A DNA stretch of 64,000 nucleotides from Intestinimonas butyriciproducens (GCF_004154955.1 NZ_CP011524.1:2232001-2296000), one strand, 5' to 3'; positions 8,613 to 17,085 are shown, numbered from the stretch's first letter. The notes: generated by a model from the letters alone, not told the origin. A program made the numbers and translations.

Positions 8613-9893
8613 TTATCGAATCCTGCGGGCCTCCAGATAGAACCGCTTGTCCTGGGCCTCTCCCATGGAGAAGGTCTTTCGGGGCAGGACTCCGTCGTGG
8701 ATGACGGTGGGGAAGAGCGCCTCCTTGCCCATGGGCGGGAGGAGGAAGCCCAGATTCCCCGGCTGAGAGGCCAGGGAGCGGACCACATCCGCGCCGTGTA
8801 TGTAGTCGATGCGCCCGGCGTGCGCTCCCAGCCAGCGGTCCAGGAAGGTCTGGAGCGTGGCCACCGGCAGTTGGGCAGAGGGATGGGGCACCGTGACGGC
8901 TCCCGTGCCGTCGGCATGAACATACCGGAGTACGTGGCCCTCACCCATTCCCTCGCGGGCGCCGGGATAGGCGGCCACGAGATCGGCGAGCAGCGCCTTG
9001 GGCTCCACGCCAAAGAGCACCCGATGGATGGGTTCGAACTCCAGCGAGCCGTCGTGGAGGTTCACCAGCTCCACCAGAGCGTACCGGGCGGGCAGCGCGG
9101 CCCACTGCTCCGGCGGCGTCAGGGTCTTCTGCCGTTCATAGCAGGCCTTGGCCGTGGCCAGGGAGTGGTTGCCGTCCCCCATGGCGAAGAGCATCACAGG
9201 GAGGCCCTCCGTGCCGTACCGGGCATTGAAGGCCGCAGGGTCCGCCAGGGCGCGGAGGGCCTCCGCCACACGGCCCTGCCGCTCCCGGTCCAGGAGCCAG
9301 CCCCGGAGGTGTCCGGAGTGCTCCATCAGGTCAAAGTCATAGAGCGTCTCCAGGGAGGCCTTGTCCTCCGACAGCGGCTCGATGACCGTCCCTGCCGGAT
9401 CGTCGGCGAGGACCATCACATGGGGCAGTTCCACACTGGCGTTCTTCCGCACCGCCACCCGGGGCGGGATGCGGCTGAGCACGGTCCCCTCCGTGGCGCG
9501 GATGAGGGAGGTGGACCCCGGCTCATAGTCGTACTCCTCCAGATCCACCATGCCCACCAGCCCCCGGCGCACCTTGCCGGACGCCAGTGTGCGCTCCACA
9601 TAGACGAGGGCGGAGGGGCAGGTCCGGAAGATCCCGTCCCGCAGATAGCGGCTCATGGTATTGGTCACATCCATGATATCCGTCTCCACGTTGGGTCCGT
9701 CCAGGGAGCTCTCCGGCAGGATGAGGTGGAGGGCGGAGGGCGCGGTCCCTACGCACCGCTCCACCCTCTGCCAGTATTCCGGCTGGGAGGTGTACTGATC
9801 ACAGGCCACCACCGCCCATTTTTTCAGGTCGCAGCCCTGCGGGAGCAGGATATCGGCCGGGTAAAAGCCCAAGCCCCGAAAACGCTCGTCCAT
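8613..9893 (-). CDS. DUF1015 family protein
   Basis: A 426-residue cytoplasmic protein of the DUF1015 (HTH-adjacent, kinase-associated) family. Recognisable segments are VVACDQYTSQPEYW near residue 30, LVYVERTLASGKVRRGLVGM, and FAMGDGNHSLATAKACYE, the family signature with the conserved DGNHS. Function is unproven; the family often sits beside serine and phosphoserine metabolism genes. Here it lies 25 bases after a ThrH/SerB-like phosphatase, which fits that association. ATG 9893 follows a GAGGGGGA site. Confidence 0.88.
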   Translation of the reverse strand: MDERFRGLGFYPADILLPQGCDLKKWAVVACDQYTSQPEYWQRVERCVGTAPSALHLILPESSLDGPNVETDIMDVTNTMSRYLRDGIFRTCPSALVYVERTLASGKVRRGLVGMVDLEEYDYEPGSTSLIRATEGTVLSRIPPRVAVRKNASVELPHVMVLADDPAGTVIEPLSEDKASLETLYDFDLMEHSGHLRGWLLDRERQGRVAEALRALADPAAFNARYGTEGLPVMLFAMGDGNHSLATAKACYERQKTLTPPEQWAALPARYALVELVNLHDGSLEFEPIHRVLFGVEPKALLADLVAAYPGAREGMGEGHVLRYVHADGTGAVTVPHPSAQLPVATLQTFLDRWLGAHAGRIDYIHGADVVRSLASQPGNLGFLLPPMGKEALFPTVIHDGVLPRKTFSMGEAQDKRFYLEARRIR

Positions 9894-9918
9894 CGTGGAT
9901 GATCCCCCTCGTCTATCT

Positions 9919-10521
9919 TCAGTCCATGGCCCGCCGAATGGCCGCCAAAAGCTCGTCAAAGGTCTCATAGGCGGGAAGCTCCGGGTGATCCGCCCTGATC
10001 TGGTCCGTGCTCTTGAAGAGGAAGCCCGCCTTGCTGGCCTGGATCATGCCCAGATCGTTGTAGCTGTCCCCGCTGGCGATAGTCTGATAACCGATGGACT
10101 GCAGGGCCTTCACTGTGGTCAGCTTGGACTGGGGACAGCGCATTTGGAACCCGGTGATCTCCCCGTCGGGGGCCACCTCCAGCGTGTTGCAGAAAAGCGT
10201 GGGCCAGCCCAGCTTTTTCATCAGGGGCTTGGCGAACTGCTCAAAGGTGTCGCTGAGAATGATCACCTGGGTGAGGGAGCGCAGCTCATCCAAAAACGCT
10301 TTGGCTCCGGGAAGGGGATCGATAGTGGCGATGGTCTCCTGAATCTCCTTCAGGCCCAGGTGGTGCTCTTTCAGAATGGAGAGGCGATAGCGCATCAGCT
10401 TATCATAGTCGGGCTCGTCCCGGGTGGTCCGCTTCAGCTCCGGGATCCCGCTGGCCTCGGCAAAGGCGATCCAGATCTCCGGTACCAGCACACCCTCCAT
10501 ATCCAGGCATGTCAGATACAT
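9919..10521 (-). CDS. thrH: Phosphoserine phosphatase/homoserine phosphotransferase, ThrH-like
   Basis: A 200-residue HAD protein closely matching ThrH. The nucleophile motif is DMEGVLVPEIWIAFAE (residues 7 onward), where the second acidic residue of the usual DxD is Glu, as in ThrH. Motif II is IILSDTFEQF, and motif III/IV is IASGDSYNDLGMI. Known ThrH moves phosphate from phosphoserine to homoserine or water, linking serine and threonine synthesis. Its neighbour DUF1015 supports a serine-related role. ATG 10521 starts the operon; no strong promoter was found in the short gap to the aminotransferase upstream. Confidence 0.85.
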   Translation of the reverse strand: MYLTCLDMEGVLVPEIWIAFAEASGIPELKRTTRDEPDYDKLMRYRLSILKEHHLGLKEIQETIATIDPLPGAKAFLDELRSLTQVIILSDTFEQFAKPLMKKLGWPTLFCNTLEVAPDGEITGFQMRCPQSKLTTVKALQSIGYQTIASGDSYNDLGMIQASKAGFLFKSTDQIRADHPELPAYETFDELLAAIRRAMD

Positions 10522-10559
10522 CCTGCTTGTCCTCCTCTCAAAATCACGCCGGCGGGCGC

Positions 10560-11753
10560 CTATTCTTCCCGCTCACGGGCCTGCTTCTTCTTCAGGTTGG
10601 TGAGGAAATTATCCATGCGGGTCAGCGCCTCGGCGATATCCTTCATGCTGGTGGCATAGCAACAGCGGACAAAGCCCTCCCCGCCCGCGCCGAAGGCGTT
10701 GCCCGCGATCACGGCCACCTTCTCCTCCATGAGGAACCGCTCGCAGAAGTCCTCCGAGGACAGTCCGGTGCCCCGGATGTCCGGGAACACATAGAAAGCG
10801 CCCTTGGGCTCGAAGCAGGGCAGCCCGATCCGCCGGAGGCCCTCCACCAGATAGCGGCGGCGTCCGTCGTACTCGTCCCGCATCTTCTCGATATCCCTGT
10901 CCCCGTTTCGCATGGCCTCGATGGCGGCGTACTGGCTTGTGGTGGGGGCGGACATGATCCCGAACTGATGGAGCTTGAGCATCTGCTTGATGAGGGGTGC
11001 AGGTCCACAGAGATACCCCATGCGCCATCCGGTCATGGCGTGGCTCTTGGAGAACCCGTTCACCACAATGGTGCGCTCATACATATCCGGAATATTGGCG
11101 ATGGAGACGTGGTGCTGGCCATAGGTGAGCTCTGCGTAGATCTCGTCGGAGATCACCATGATGTCCGTGCCCCGCAGCACTTGGGCGATGGCCTCCAGGT
11201 CCTCCCTGCTCATAATGCCGCCGGTGGGGTTGTTGGGGAAGGGCAGCACCAGGACCTTGGTCCTGGGGGTGATGGCGGAGCGCAACTCCTCGGGCGTAAG
11301 GCGGAATTCGTTTTCCGCCTTGGTCTCCACATAGACCGGAGTGCCCCCCGCCATGCTGGCCAGCGGACCGTAGCACACAAAGGAGGGCACCGGCACGATG
11401 ACCTCGTCCCCGGGGTCCACCATACACCGCAGCGCCAGGTCGATGCCCTCGCTTCCGCCCACGGTGACGATGATCTGGCTGGCAAAGTCATACCTGAGTT
11501 GGAAGCGCCGCTCCAGGTAGGAGGCGATCTCCCGCCGCAGCTCGGCCATGCCGGCGTTGGAGGTATATTTGGTAAAGCCCTTCTCCAGCGAGTAGATGCC
11601 CGCGTCCCGGATGTGCCAGGGGGTGACGAAATCCGGCTCGCCGATCCCCAGGGAGACGGCGTCCTTCATCTCCTCCAGGATGTCGAAGAACTTTCTGATA
11701 CCGGAGGGCTTCACCTCCTGGATGCGGCTGGAGAGAATGGAATCGTAATTCAT
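10560..11753 (-). CDS. PLP-dependent aminotransferase class I/II
   Basis: A 397-residue fold-type I aminotransferase. The PLP lysine lies in NGFSKSHAMTGWRMGYL near residue 238. Other markers are VTVGGSEGIDLALR, FPNNPTGGIMSREDLE (the NPTG substrate-loop motif) and ISDEIYAELTYG. The subgroup resembles MalY/PatA-like or aromatic aminotransferases; the exact amino donor is not readable. The ATG at 11753 overlaps the Lrp stop (ATGA), so regulator and enzyme are made together. This suggests the Lrp protein senses a substrate or product of this enzyme. Confidence 0.92.
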   Translation of the reverse strand: MNYDSILSSRIQEVKPSGIRKFFDILEEMKDAVSLGIGEPDFVTPWHIRDAGIYSLEKGFTKYTSNAGMAELRREIASYLERRFQLRYDFASQIIVTVGGSEGIDLALRCMVDPGDEVIVPVPSFVCYGPLASMAGGTPVYVETKAENEFRLTPEELRSAITPRTKVLVLPFPNNPTGGIMSREDLEAIAQVLRGTDIMVISDEIYAELTYGQHHVSIANIPDMYERTIVVNGFSKSHAMTGWRMGYLCGPAPLIKQMLKLHQFGIMSAPTTSQYAAIEAMRNGDRDIEKMRDEYDGRRRYLVEGLRRIGLPCFEPKGAFYVFPDIRGTGLSSEDFCERFLMEEKVAVIAGNAFGAGGEGFVRCCYATSMKDIAEALTRMDNFLTNLKKKQAREREE

Positions 11754-12232
11754 GTGAAAATCAGCTCCCTCTCCTGCTGCTCCTGCTTCTCAAAGATCAG
11801 GTGCTTCTCTTTATATTTTTTTAGAATAAAGTGGGTGGCCGTACCCGTCACGTCCTCGATGGTGGCCAGCCGCTGACCCACAAACTCGGCCACCTCCCGC
11901 AGGGTACGCCCGGAGATGATGACGGTGAGATCGAAAGCGCCGGACATCAGATAGACCGACTCCACCTCATCATACTGGTAGATCCGCTCGGCCACCCGGT
12001 CAAAGCCCGCGCCCCGCTGGGGCGTCACCTTGACCTCGATGAGGGCGGTGACGCTCTCCCGCTCAGTGCGGTCCCAGTCCACAATGGCCTGATAGCCCAG
12101 CACGATCTTCTCTTCCTCGTATCGCTTGATCTCGGCTTTGACTTCCTCGACGGTCATATCGGCCATGGAAGCCAACTGCTCCGGAGTGTGGGTGCAGTCC
12201 TCCTCCAGAAGACGTAACAGCTTCGTCTGCAT
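11750..12232 (-). CDS. Lrp/AsnC family transcriptional regulator
   Basis: A 160-residue regulator with an N-terminal winged HTH (TPEQLASMADMTVEEVKAEI) and a C-terminal RAM/AsnC ligand domain (VTALIEVKVTPQRGAGFDRV, YDEVESVYLMSGAFDLTVII). Such proteins bind amino acids and form octamers. Translationally coupled to the aminotransferase downstream. The first helix-turn-helix is slightly divergent from textbook AsnC, which is common in the Clostridia. Confidence 0.92.
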   Translation of the reverse strand: MQTKLLRLLEEDCTHTPEQLASMADMTVEEVKAEIKRYEEEKIVLGYQAIVDWDRTERESVTALIEVKVTPQRGAGFDRVAERIYQYDEVESVYLMSGAFDLTVIISGRTLREVAEFVGQRLATIEDVTGTATHFILKKYKEKHLIFEKQEQQERELIFT

Positions 12233-12324
12233 GCGTCGTTCCTCCTATCTGCCTTTTCATCTGGGTATTGCCTGTAATTATACACGCATCGAAACCAATC
12301 GGCAAGTATGATTTGTTTTGGCCC

Positions 12325-12353
12325 TTGACTTTAATAAAATTAAAGTTTATAAT
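12325..12353 (+). promoter_or_regulatory. Sigma-A promoter with embedded operator, DUF2089 operon
   Basis: TTGACT (12325-12330), 17 bases, TATAAT (12348-12353). A perfect 7-bp inverted repeat CTTTAAT-AAA-ATTAAAG (12329-12345) fills the spacer, a position where a bound dimer would block RNA polymerase. The downstream HTH protein is the obvious candidate for autoregulation. Confidence 0.78.
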
Positions 12354-12392
12354 AAATATTATGAAAATCAAAATTAAATCAGGAGGTGCGAA

Positions 12393-12698
12393 ATGTCAAT
12401 TTTCGTTGTACCGGAATGGATGGCGGAGCTGGATGAGGAGGATGTGGCATTCATCCGCCGCTTTCTTCTGGCCTCCGGTTCCCTCAAGGAGGTGGCGGGA
12501 GAGTACGGGGTGAGTTACCCCACGGTCCGTCTGCGGCTGGACCGCCTCATCCAGAAAATCAGGCTGGGAGAGGACCGGGCCGCCGATCCCTATGTGGCGC
12601 TCATCAAGCGTCTGGCCGTCAGCGACAAGGTGGATTTCGACGCCGCCAAGATCCTCATCAGCGAATATAAAAAGCAAAAGGAGACGAATCAAACATGA
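12393..12698 (+). CDS. DUF2089 family HTH protein
   Basis: A 101-residue protein of the DUF2089/COG3877 type. The segment LDEEDVAFIRRFLLASGSLKEVAGEYGVSYPTVRLRLDRL contains a helix-turn-helix (SLKEVAGEYGVSYPTVRLRL in the middle). It starts at ATG 12393 behind AGGAGGTG. The C-terminal half (SDKVDFDAAKILISEYKKQ) probably forms a dimerisation helix. Its stop overlaps the ATG of a small membrane protein, the usual pairing of this family. The two may sense membrane or envelope state together; that is inference. Confidence 0.85.
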   Translation: MSIFVVPEWMAELDEEDVAFIRRFLLASGSLKEVAGEYGVSYPTVRLRLDRLIQKIRLGEDRAADPYVALIKRLAVSDKVDFDAAKILISEYKKQKETNQT

Positions 12699-13033
12699 AC
12701 ATCGCTGCCGCTCTGCTGCCCCTGGCTCTGTTTATCTATCTGCTGATCCCCACCGCCGTGCTGGGTGTAGCGGAATATTTCCTCTCCAAAACAGCCAGCC
12801 CCTGGCCGGGCCGGGTCCTGCCCATACTCTCCGCTTTCTTCTCCGTGTGTATCGCCGCGCTGCTGCTCTTCCAACTGGCGGCGGACAGCCCCTTTCCCGC
12901 GGTCCTGCTCCCGCTCGCCGCACTGGTGATCCTGAATCTCCCCACTGCGGTGTTCCTCATCATCCACCGCTGCACCCGCAGGGCCGTTCTGGAGAAAAAG
13001 GGCATCGAAAAAATGAACATCCAGGATCTGTGA
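12695..13033 (+). CDS. Small membrane protein, partner of DUF2089 regulator
   Basis: A 112-residue protein with three hydrophobic segments (about residues 5-28, 42-63 and 70-92) and a short basic, cytosolic tail ending MNIQDL. No conserved catalytic residues are seen. Its ATG overlaps the DUF2089 stop (ATGA), so they are co-translated. I do not recognise a named family. Candidate role: membrane sensor or sequestration partner of the HTH protein. Confidence 0.75.
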   Translation: MNIAAALLPLALFIYLLIPTAVLGVAEYFLSKTASPWPGRVLPILSAFFSVCIAALLLFQLAADSPFPAVLLPLAALVILNLPTAVFLIIHRCTRRAVLEKKGIEKMNIQDL

Positions 13034-13048
13034 AGCCCCCCTTTCACC

Positions 13049-13077
13049 TTGCTTTTCCTCCCGGCCCATACTATAAT
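13049..13077 (+). promoter_or_regulatory. Sigma-A promoter of asnA
   Basis: TTGCTT (13049-13054), 17 bases, TATAAT (13072-13077), giving a leader of roughly 95 bases. No T-box is visible in that leader, unlike many asnA genes. Confidence 0.75.
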
Positions 13078-13178
13078 ATTTTTTATCTGCCTGGACGGCG
13101 CCCGGAGGGACGGCCACGCCGGTTCCCACCGGGCACCGTCGGGGCAAATCGCAATCAGAATAAAAGGAGTCCGAGCCT

Positions 13179-14192
13179 ATGGACCAGTCCTACATCCCCC
13201 AGGGGTACGCTCCCCGTCTCAACCTCTACGACACCCAGAAGGCCATCGGCCTGCTCAAGCGTCTTTTTGAGGACACGCTGGGCGGCGCGCTGAACCTGCG
13301 CCGGGTATCCGCCCCCCTGTTTGTGGAGGCATCCACCGGCCTCAACGACGACCTCAACGGTGTGGAGCGGCCTGTCACTTTTGATATTCCCGCCGCCGGG
13401 CGGGACGCCCAAGTGGTCCACTCCCTGGCCAAGTGGAAGCGCATGGCGCTCCACCGCTACCAGTTCTCCGTGGGGGAGGGGCTCTACACCGATATGAACG
13501 CCATCCGGCGGGATGAGCAGCCCGACAATCTCCATTCCGTCTATGTGGACCAGTGGGACTGGGAAAAGGTGCTCGCCCCCAGGGACCGGAACCTGGAATA
13601 TCTCCAGCGGACCGTATCCACCATCGTGGACGCCATCTGCCAGACCCAGACCACGATCCGGGCCATGTTTCCCCAGCTCTCCCCCCTGCCCGGCATCAGC
13701 CGCGAGATCTCCTTTGTCACCACACAGGAGCTGGAGGACCGCTTCCCGGTGCTCACTCCAAAGGAGCGGGAGGACGCCTGGGTGAAGGACCATCCCACCA
13801 CCTTTCTCATGCAGATCGGCGGGGCCCTCAAGTCCGGCAGCCCCCACGACGGCCGGGCCCCCGACTACGATGACTGGACCCTCAACGGCGACATTCTGGT
13901 GTGGAACACGGTGCTTGGCCGGGCCTTTGAGCTCTCCTCCATGGGCATCCGGGTGGACCCCGCCGCCCTGGACCGCCAGCTTTCCCTGGCCGGCTGCGAC
14001 GACCGCAGAACCCTGCCTTTCCATAAATCCCTGCTGGCCGGCGAGCTCCCCCTCACTGTGGGCGGCGGCATCGGCCAGTCCCGGCTCTGCATGCAGCTTC
14101 TGGGGAAGGCCCACATCGGCGAGGTTCAGGCCAGCGTGTGGGACGAGGAGACCATCCGGGTCTGCCAGGAGGCCGGGGTGATCCTCCTCTGA
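13179..14192 (+). CDS. asnA: Aspartate--ammonia ligase
   Basis: A 337-residue AsnA. It makes asparagine from aspartate, ammonia and ATP, with a class II aminoacyl-tRNA-synthetase-like fold. Visible segments: PLFVEASTGLNDDLNGVERPV, WKRMALHRYQFSVGEGLYTDMNAIRRDE, VYVDQWDWEK, and the C-terminal ATP motif LPLTVGGGIGQSRLCMQLL. ATG 13179 follows AAAAGGAG. Length is normal. The phospholipase D-like gene begins three bases after its stop, so the two are co-transcribed. Confidence 0.95.
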   Translation: MDQSYIPQGYAPRLNLYDTQKAIGLLKRLFEDTLGGALNLRRVSAPLFVEASTGLNDDLNGVERPVTFDIPAAGRDAQVVHSLAKWKRMALHRYQFSVGEGLYTDMNAIRRDEQPDNLHSVYVDQWDWEKVLAPRDRNLEYLQRTVSTIVDAICQTQTTIRAMFPQLSPLPGISREISFVTTQELEDRFPVLTPKEREDAWVKDHPTTFLMQIGGALKSGSPHDGRAPDYDDWTLNGDILVWNTVLGRAFELSSMGIRVDPAALDRQLSLAGCDDRRTLPFHKSLLAGELPLTVGGGIGQSRLCMQLLGKAHIGEVQASVWDEETIRVCQEAGVILL

Positions 14193-14195
14193 GCC

Positions 14196-15647
14196 ATGGC
14201 GAAAAATCTTTATGAGACCCTCACCGGAGCGCCCAAGCCCCGGAAACGCTGGACCCCTCTGCGGATCGTCCGCTGCTTCCTGCTCGTCTACCTGCTCTAT
14301 TTCGCCGTGGGCGCCCTGCTTCCCTTCACCCTCCACCCGGGGGTGAGCGCCGCCGTGCAGGGACGCTTCGACCCCGCCGCTTTTCGGGGTTCGGACTCCA
14401 CGGACCGGGCGGCTCTGGTCCTGGACAATCAGGATGCCCTGGGCCTGCGCCTTCAAATGATCGCCGGTGCGGAGGAGTCCATCATCCTCACCTCCTTCGA
14501 TATCCGGGACTGCGAGAGCGCCCGTGACATCTTCGCCGCCCTACTGGCCGCCTCCGAGAGGGGCGTGGCGGTCCGAATCCTGTGGGACGGCATGAGCGGC
14601 ATGCTTCATGGCCGCGCCCCCGTGTTCCGCGCGCTTGGGGAGCGGGACAATGTGGAAATCCGCTTCTATAACGAGCCCAACTTTCTCCTGCCCTGGACCT
14701 TCAACGGGCGGATGCACGACAAATACCTCATCGTGGACGGCTCCCTCATGGTGCTGGGCGGGCGGAACACCTTCGATCTCTTTCTTGGGGATTATGTTCC
14801 CGACAGCCAGAAGAGCCACGACAACGATGTTCTGGTCTGCAACACCGCCCCCACGTTGGAGCACAGCGTCATCGGCCAGGTGGAGGGCTATTTTGAAAAG
14901 GTGTGGGATCAGCCCGATACCCGCCCCGCCCTGGAGCGCACCCCCGCGCTGCGCGCCGCCGCTGTGGCGGCCGCCGCCGGGGAGCTGCGGGCGCGGCCCG
15001 CCTACGCCCTCACTCCGGCGGGACTGGACTACGAGGCCATGACCGTCCCTGTGGAAAAGGCCACGCTCCTCACCAATCCCACCGGCATCTTCGCCAAAGA
15101 ACCCACTCTCTGGTGGCAGCTCCAGCAGTTGATGGAGGGGGCCCGGGACCGGGTCTACCTCCAGACGCCCTATGCCGTTCCCAGCGCCGCCATGTACGAC
15201 GGTCTCGCCCGGGTGGCGGAGAAGGGCATCCCCTTTGAGATGCAGCTCAACTCAGTGGCCGTGGGGGACAATCTTGTGGCCTCTTCCGACTACCTCACCA
15301 ACCGCTCCCGCCTGCTGGATACCGGGGTGACGGTGTGGGAGTGGTTCGGCGATTACTCCTCCCACGGCAAGGCCGCCCTCATTGACGATCTGGCGGTGGT
15401 GGGCTCCTATAACTTCGATATGCGCAGCACCTATCTGGACACTGAAATGATGCTGGTTTTTTATGGGGACGCCTTTTACGACCTGCTGGAGGCCAACCTG
15501 ATGGAAATGGAGGCACAGTGCCTGCAAGTCTCGGAGGAGGGGTACCTTCCCCGGGCCGGCGTGGAACCTAAGACCTATGGCCCCCCAAAATCGATCCTCT
15601 ACCCCGTTACGCAGTGGCTGAGCCAGCCCTTCCGCTTCCTGATCTGA
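14196..15647 (+). CDS. Phospholipase D-like / cardiolipin synthase-like protein
   Basis: A 483-residue membrane-anchored PLD-superfamily enzyme. One N-terminal TM (about residues 28-48) is followed by two HKD motifs: HDKYLIVDGSLMVLGGRN (about 173-190) and HGKAALIDDLAVVGSYNFD (about 389-407). Bacterial relatives include cardiolipin synthases and phospholipid-remodelling or toxin PLDs. Unlike typical ClsA it has a single TM, so a cardiolipin synthase call is not certain. Located three bases after asnA; a functional link to asparagine synthesis is not obvious. Confidence 0.85.
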   Translation: MAKNLYETLTGAPKPRKRWTPLRIVRCFLLVYLLYFAVGALLPFTLHPGVSAAVQGRFDPAAFRGSDSTDRAALVLDNQDALGLRLQMIAGAEESIILTSFDIRDCESARDIFAALLAASERGVAVRILWDGMSGMLHGRAPVFRALGERDNVEIRFYNEPNFLLPWTFNGRMHDKYLIVDGSLMVLGGRNTFDLFLGDYVPDSQKSHDNDVLVCNTAPTLEHSVIGQVEGYFEKVWDQPDTRPALERTPALRAAAVAAAAGELRARPAYALTPAGLDYEAMTVPVEKATLLTNPTGIFAKEPTLWWQLQQLMEGARDRVYLQTPYAVPSAAMYDGLARVAEKGIPFEMQLNSVAVGDNLVASSDYLTNRSRLLDTGVTVWEWFGDYSSHGKAALIDDLAVVGSYNFDMRSTYLDTEMMLVFYGDAFYDLLEANLMEMEAQCLQVSEEGYLPRAGVEPKTYGPPKSILYPVTQWLSQPFRFLI

Positions 15648-15678
15648 GGGTCTTGCGGGGAGGTTTCCCGAAAACGGA

Positions 15679-15717
15679 GGGCCGGAGGGCGTCCCGCGGG
15701 ACGCCCTCCGGCCCTTT
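15679..15717. terminator. Bidirectional terminator, asnA-PLD versus ybjQ-like
   Basis: A GC-rich fully self-complementary stem (15679-15713) centred on CCCGCGGG, followed on the plus strand by TTTTCC. It lies between convergent genes. Confidence 0.8.
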
Positions 15718-15729
15718 TCCTATTACCTA

Positions 15730-16041
15730 TTATTTGAACTTTACCGCCGTGCCGTAAGCGATGACCTCGGCCGCCCCCTGCATGACGGCGGCGGATGCGT
15801 AGCGCATACACACCACCGCGTCGGCTCCCAACTGCTCCGCGTCCTCCACCATCCGCTTGGTGGCCAGGGCCCGGGCCTCATTCATCATTTCGGTGTACGC
15901 CTTGAGCTCGCCGCCCACCAGCGTTTTGAATCCCTGTGTGATGTCCTTGCCGATATTTTTGGACTGGATGGTGCTTCCCCGGACCAGCCCCAGGGTCTCC
16001 AGCTCCCTGCCGGAAATCGTCTCAGTAGTTGTCAAGATCAT
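15730..16041 (-). CDS. YbjQ/UPF0145 family protein
   Basis: A 103-residue protein of the YbjQ (heavy-metal-binding domain, DUF74) family, which forms a small pentameric alpha/beta fold. Landmarks: ETLGLVRGSTIQSKNIGKD, the conserved YTEMMNEARALATKRM and ADAVVCMRYASAAVMQG. I chose ATG 16041; GTG codons at 16050 and 16053 closer to the AAGGAG site remain possible. It overlaps the 3' end of the small membrane protein gene. Physiological role unknown. Confidence 0.88.
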   Translation of the reverse strand: MILTTTETISGRELETLGLVRGSTIQSKNIGKDITQGFKTLVGGELKAYTEMMNEARALATKRMVEDAEQLGADAVVCMRYASAAVMQGAAEVIAYGTAVKFK

Positions 16042-16249
16042 CCTCTTCACCACTCCTTATCTCTTTGATCCGTTCCACCAGCACGTAAACAGACACGCCG
16101 ACCAGCGCCAAAGGGATCAGGGCCCCGATCAGCTTTACCGGGAGGGGCAGGCCGGGAAGCAGACGGAAAACTGTGATCCCCCAGCCCCCAAACCAAATAC
16201 ACAGCAGCGCCGTGACCGCGATCGGGGCCGCCAGTTTTCCCTTTTTCAT
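16022..16249 (-). CDS. Small two-TM membrane protein
   Basis: A 75-residue protein starting MKKGKLAAPIAVTALLCIW behind a strong AAGGAGG site. Two hydrophobic helices (about residues 8-26 and 34-56) are followed by an acidic tail GEEDDLDNY. It overlaps the YbjQ-like gene by about 20 bases, so they are one unit. No family recognised. Confidence 0.75.
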   Translation of the reverse strand: MKKGKLAAPIAVTALLCIWFGGWGITVFRLLPGLPLPVKLIGALIPLALVGVSVYVLVERIKEIRSGEEDDLDNY

Positions 16250-16334
16250 GCCACCGCCTCCTTTCAACATGGATAAGGACAGTATACTCCGCCGTGCAGA
16301 GGAGGTCAATGGCAGGAAAAGTCTGTTTTCGGCC

Positions 16335-16363
16335 TTGACAAGCGGGGGGGATGCTGGTATACT
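16335..16363 (+). promoter_or_regulatory. Sigma-A promoter of infC-rpmI-rplT
   Basis: TTGACA (16335-16340), 17 bases, TATACT (16358-16363). Predicted start near 16370, leaving a leader of about 165 bases before infC. Confidence 0.85.
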
Positions 16364-16369
16364 GTCATA

Positions 16370-16534
16370 GCATAACAAAGTAGGAACGGTACCCCCGTCC
16401 TCACCTCCAGCCAGGCGGCGAAGAGGTCAACATGGAAAACTTTACGCCGGTCTGCCGGCGTGGTTTTGATGTGTCGATTGCGGGTACCCTTCCGGGTGTC
16501 CGCATTTTTATTGCGATTTAGGAGGTGCTTTCGT
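16370..16534 (+). ncRNA. Attenuator-type leader of infC operon (L20-leader-like)
   Basis: The leader holds two hairpins with T-rich tails: ACGCCGG/CCGGCGT followed by GGTTTTG (about 16443-16466), and GCGGGTACCC/GGGTGTCCGC followed by ATTTTTATT (16486-16518 region). The second ends just before the Shine-Dalgarno sequence, so it can act as an attenuator. In Firmicutes this operon is repressed by ribosomal protein L20 through such a leader. Assignment to the L20 leader is by position and architecture, not by covariance search. Confidence 0.6.
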
Positions 16535-17065
16535 ATCAGTAACATGAGTCATCAGATCAACGACGAGATCCGGGACCGCGAGGTCCGCTTGGTTTCCGAG
16601 TCGGGGGAGCAGCTGGGTATTATGTCCGCCCACGACGCTTTGGCAAAGGCCGAAGAGGCGGGATTGGACTTGGTGAAGATCTCTCCCAAGGCCACCCCTC
16701 CCGTATGCAAGCTGATGGATTACGGAAAGTTCAAATTCGAGCAGTCCAAGCGGGAGAAAGAGGCCAGGAAGAACCAGCATGTCGTGGAGATCAAAGAGGT
16801 GCGCATGTCTCCCGGTATTGACGTGAACGATTTTAACGTCAAGCTCCGCAACGCCCAGAAGTTTTTGGCCGAAGGGAACCGGGTCAAGGCTACCGTCCGC
16901 TTCCGCGGGCGCGAGATGGCCCACACCGACATCGGCAGAAAGCTCCTCATGAAATTTGCGGAGGATTGCGCCGAGGTCGCCGTAATGGACAAAGAGCCCA
17001 AACTGGACGGCCGCCATATGAACATGTTCCTGTCTCCGAAGGTCTCCAAGGATGCCACAAAGTAA
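16535..17065 (+). CDS. infC: Translation initiation factor IF-3, AUC start codon
   Basis: A 176-residue IF-3. The N-domain begins HQINDEIRDREVRLVSESGEQLG; the C-domain shows VRFRGREMAHTDIGRKLL and ends SPKVSKDATK. AGGAGGT (16520-16526) is eight bases before ATC 16535 but seventeen before the first ATG (16544), so initiation at AUC is strongly indicated. infC is known for rare start codons (AUU in E. coli), which let IF-3 repress its own translation. First gene of the infC-rpmI-rplT operon. Confidence 0.9.
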   Translation: MSNMSHQINDEIRDREVRLVSESGEQLGIMSAHDALAKAEEAGLDLVKISPKATPPVCKLMDYGKFKFEQSKREKEARKNQHVVEIKEVRMSPGIDVNDFNVKLRNAQKFLAEGNRVKATVRFRGREMAHTDIGRKLLMKFAEDCAEVAVMDKEPKLDGRHMNMFLSPKVSKDATK

Positions 17066-17085
17066 GAAAAAAGGAGTCAATTGAT

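Noticed and set aside
13090-13178. T-box in the asnA leader
   Set aside because: The leader is only about 95 bases and lacks a T-box sequence, specifier loop and terminator.
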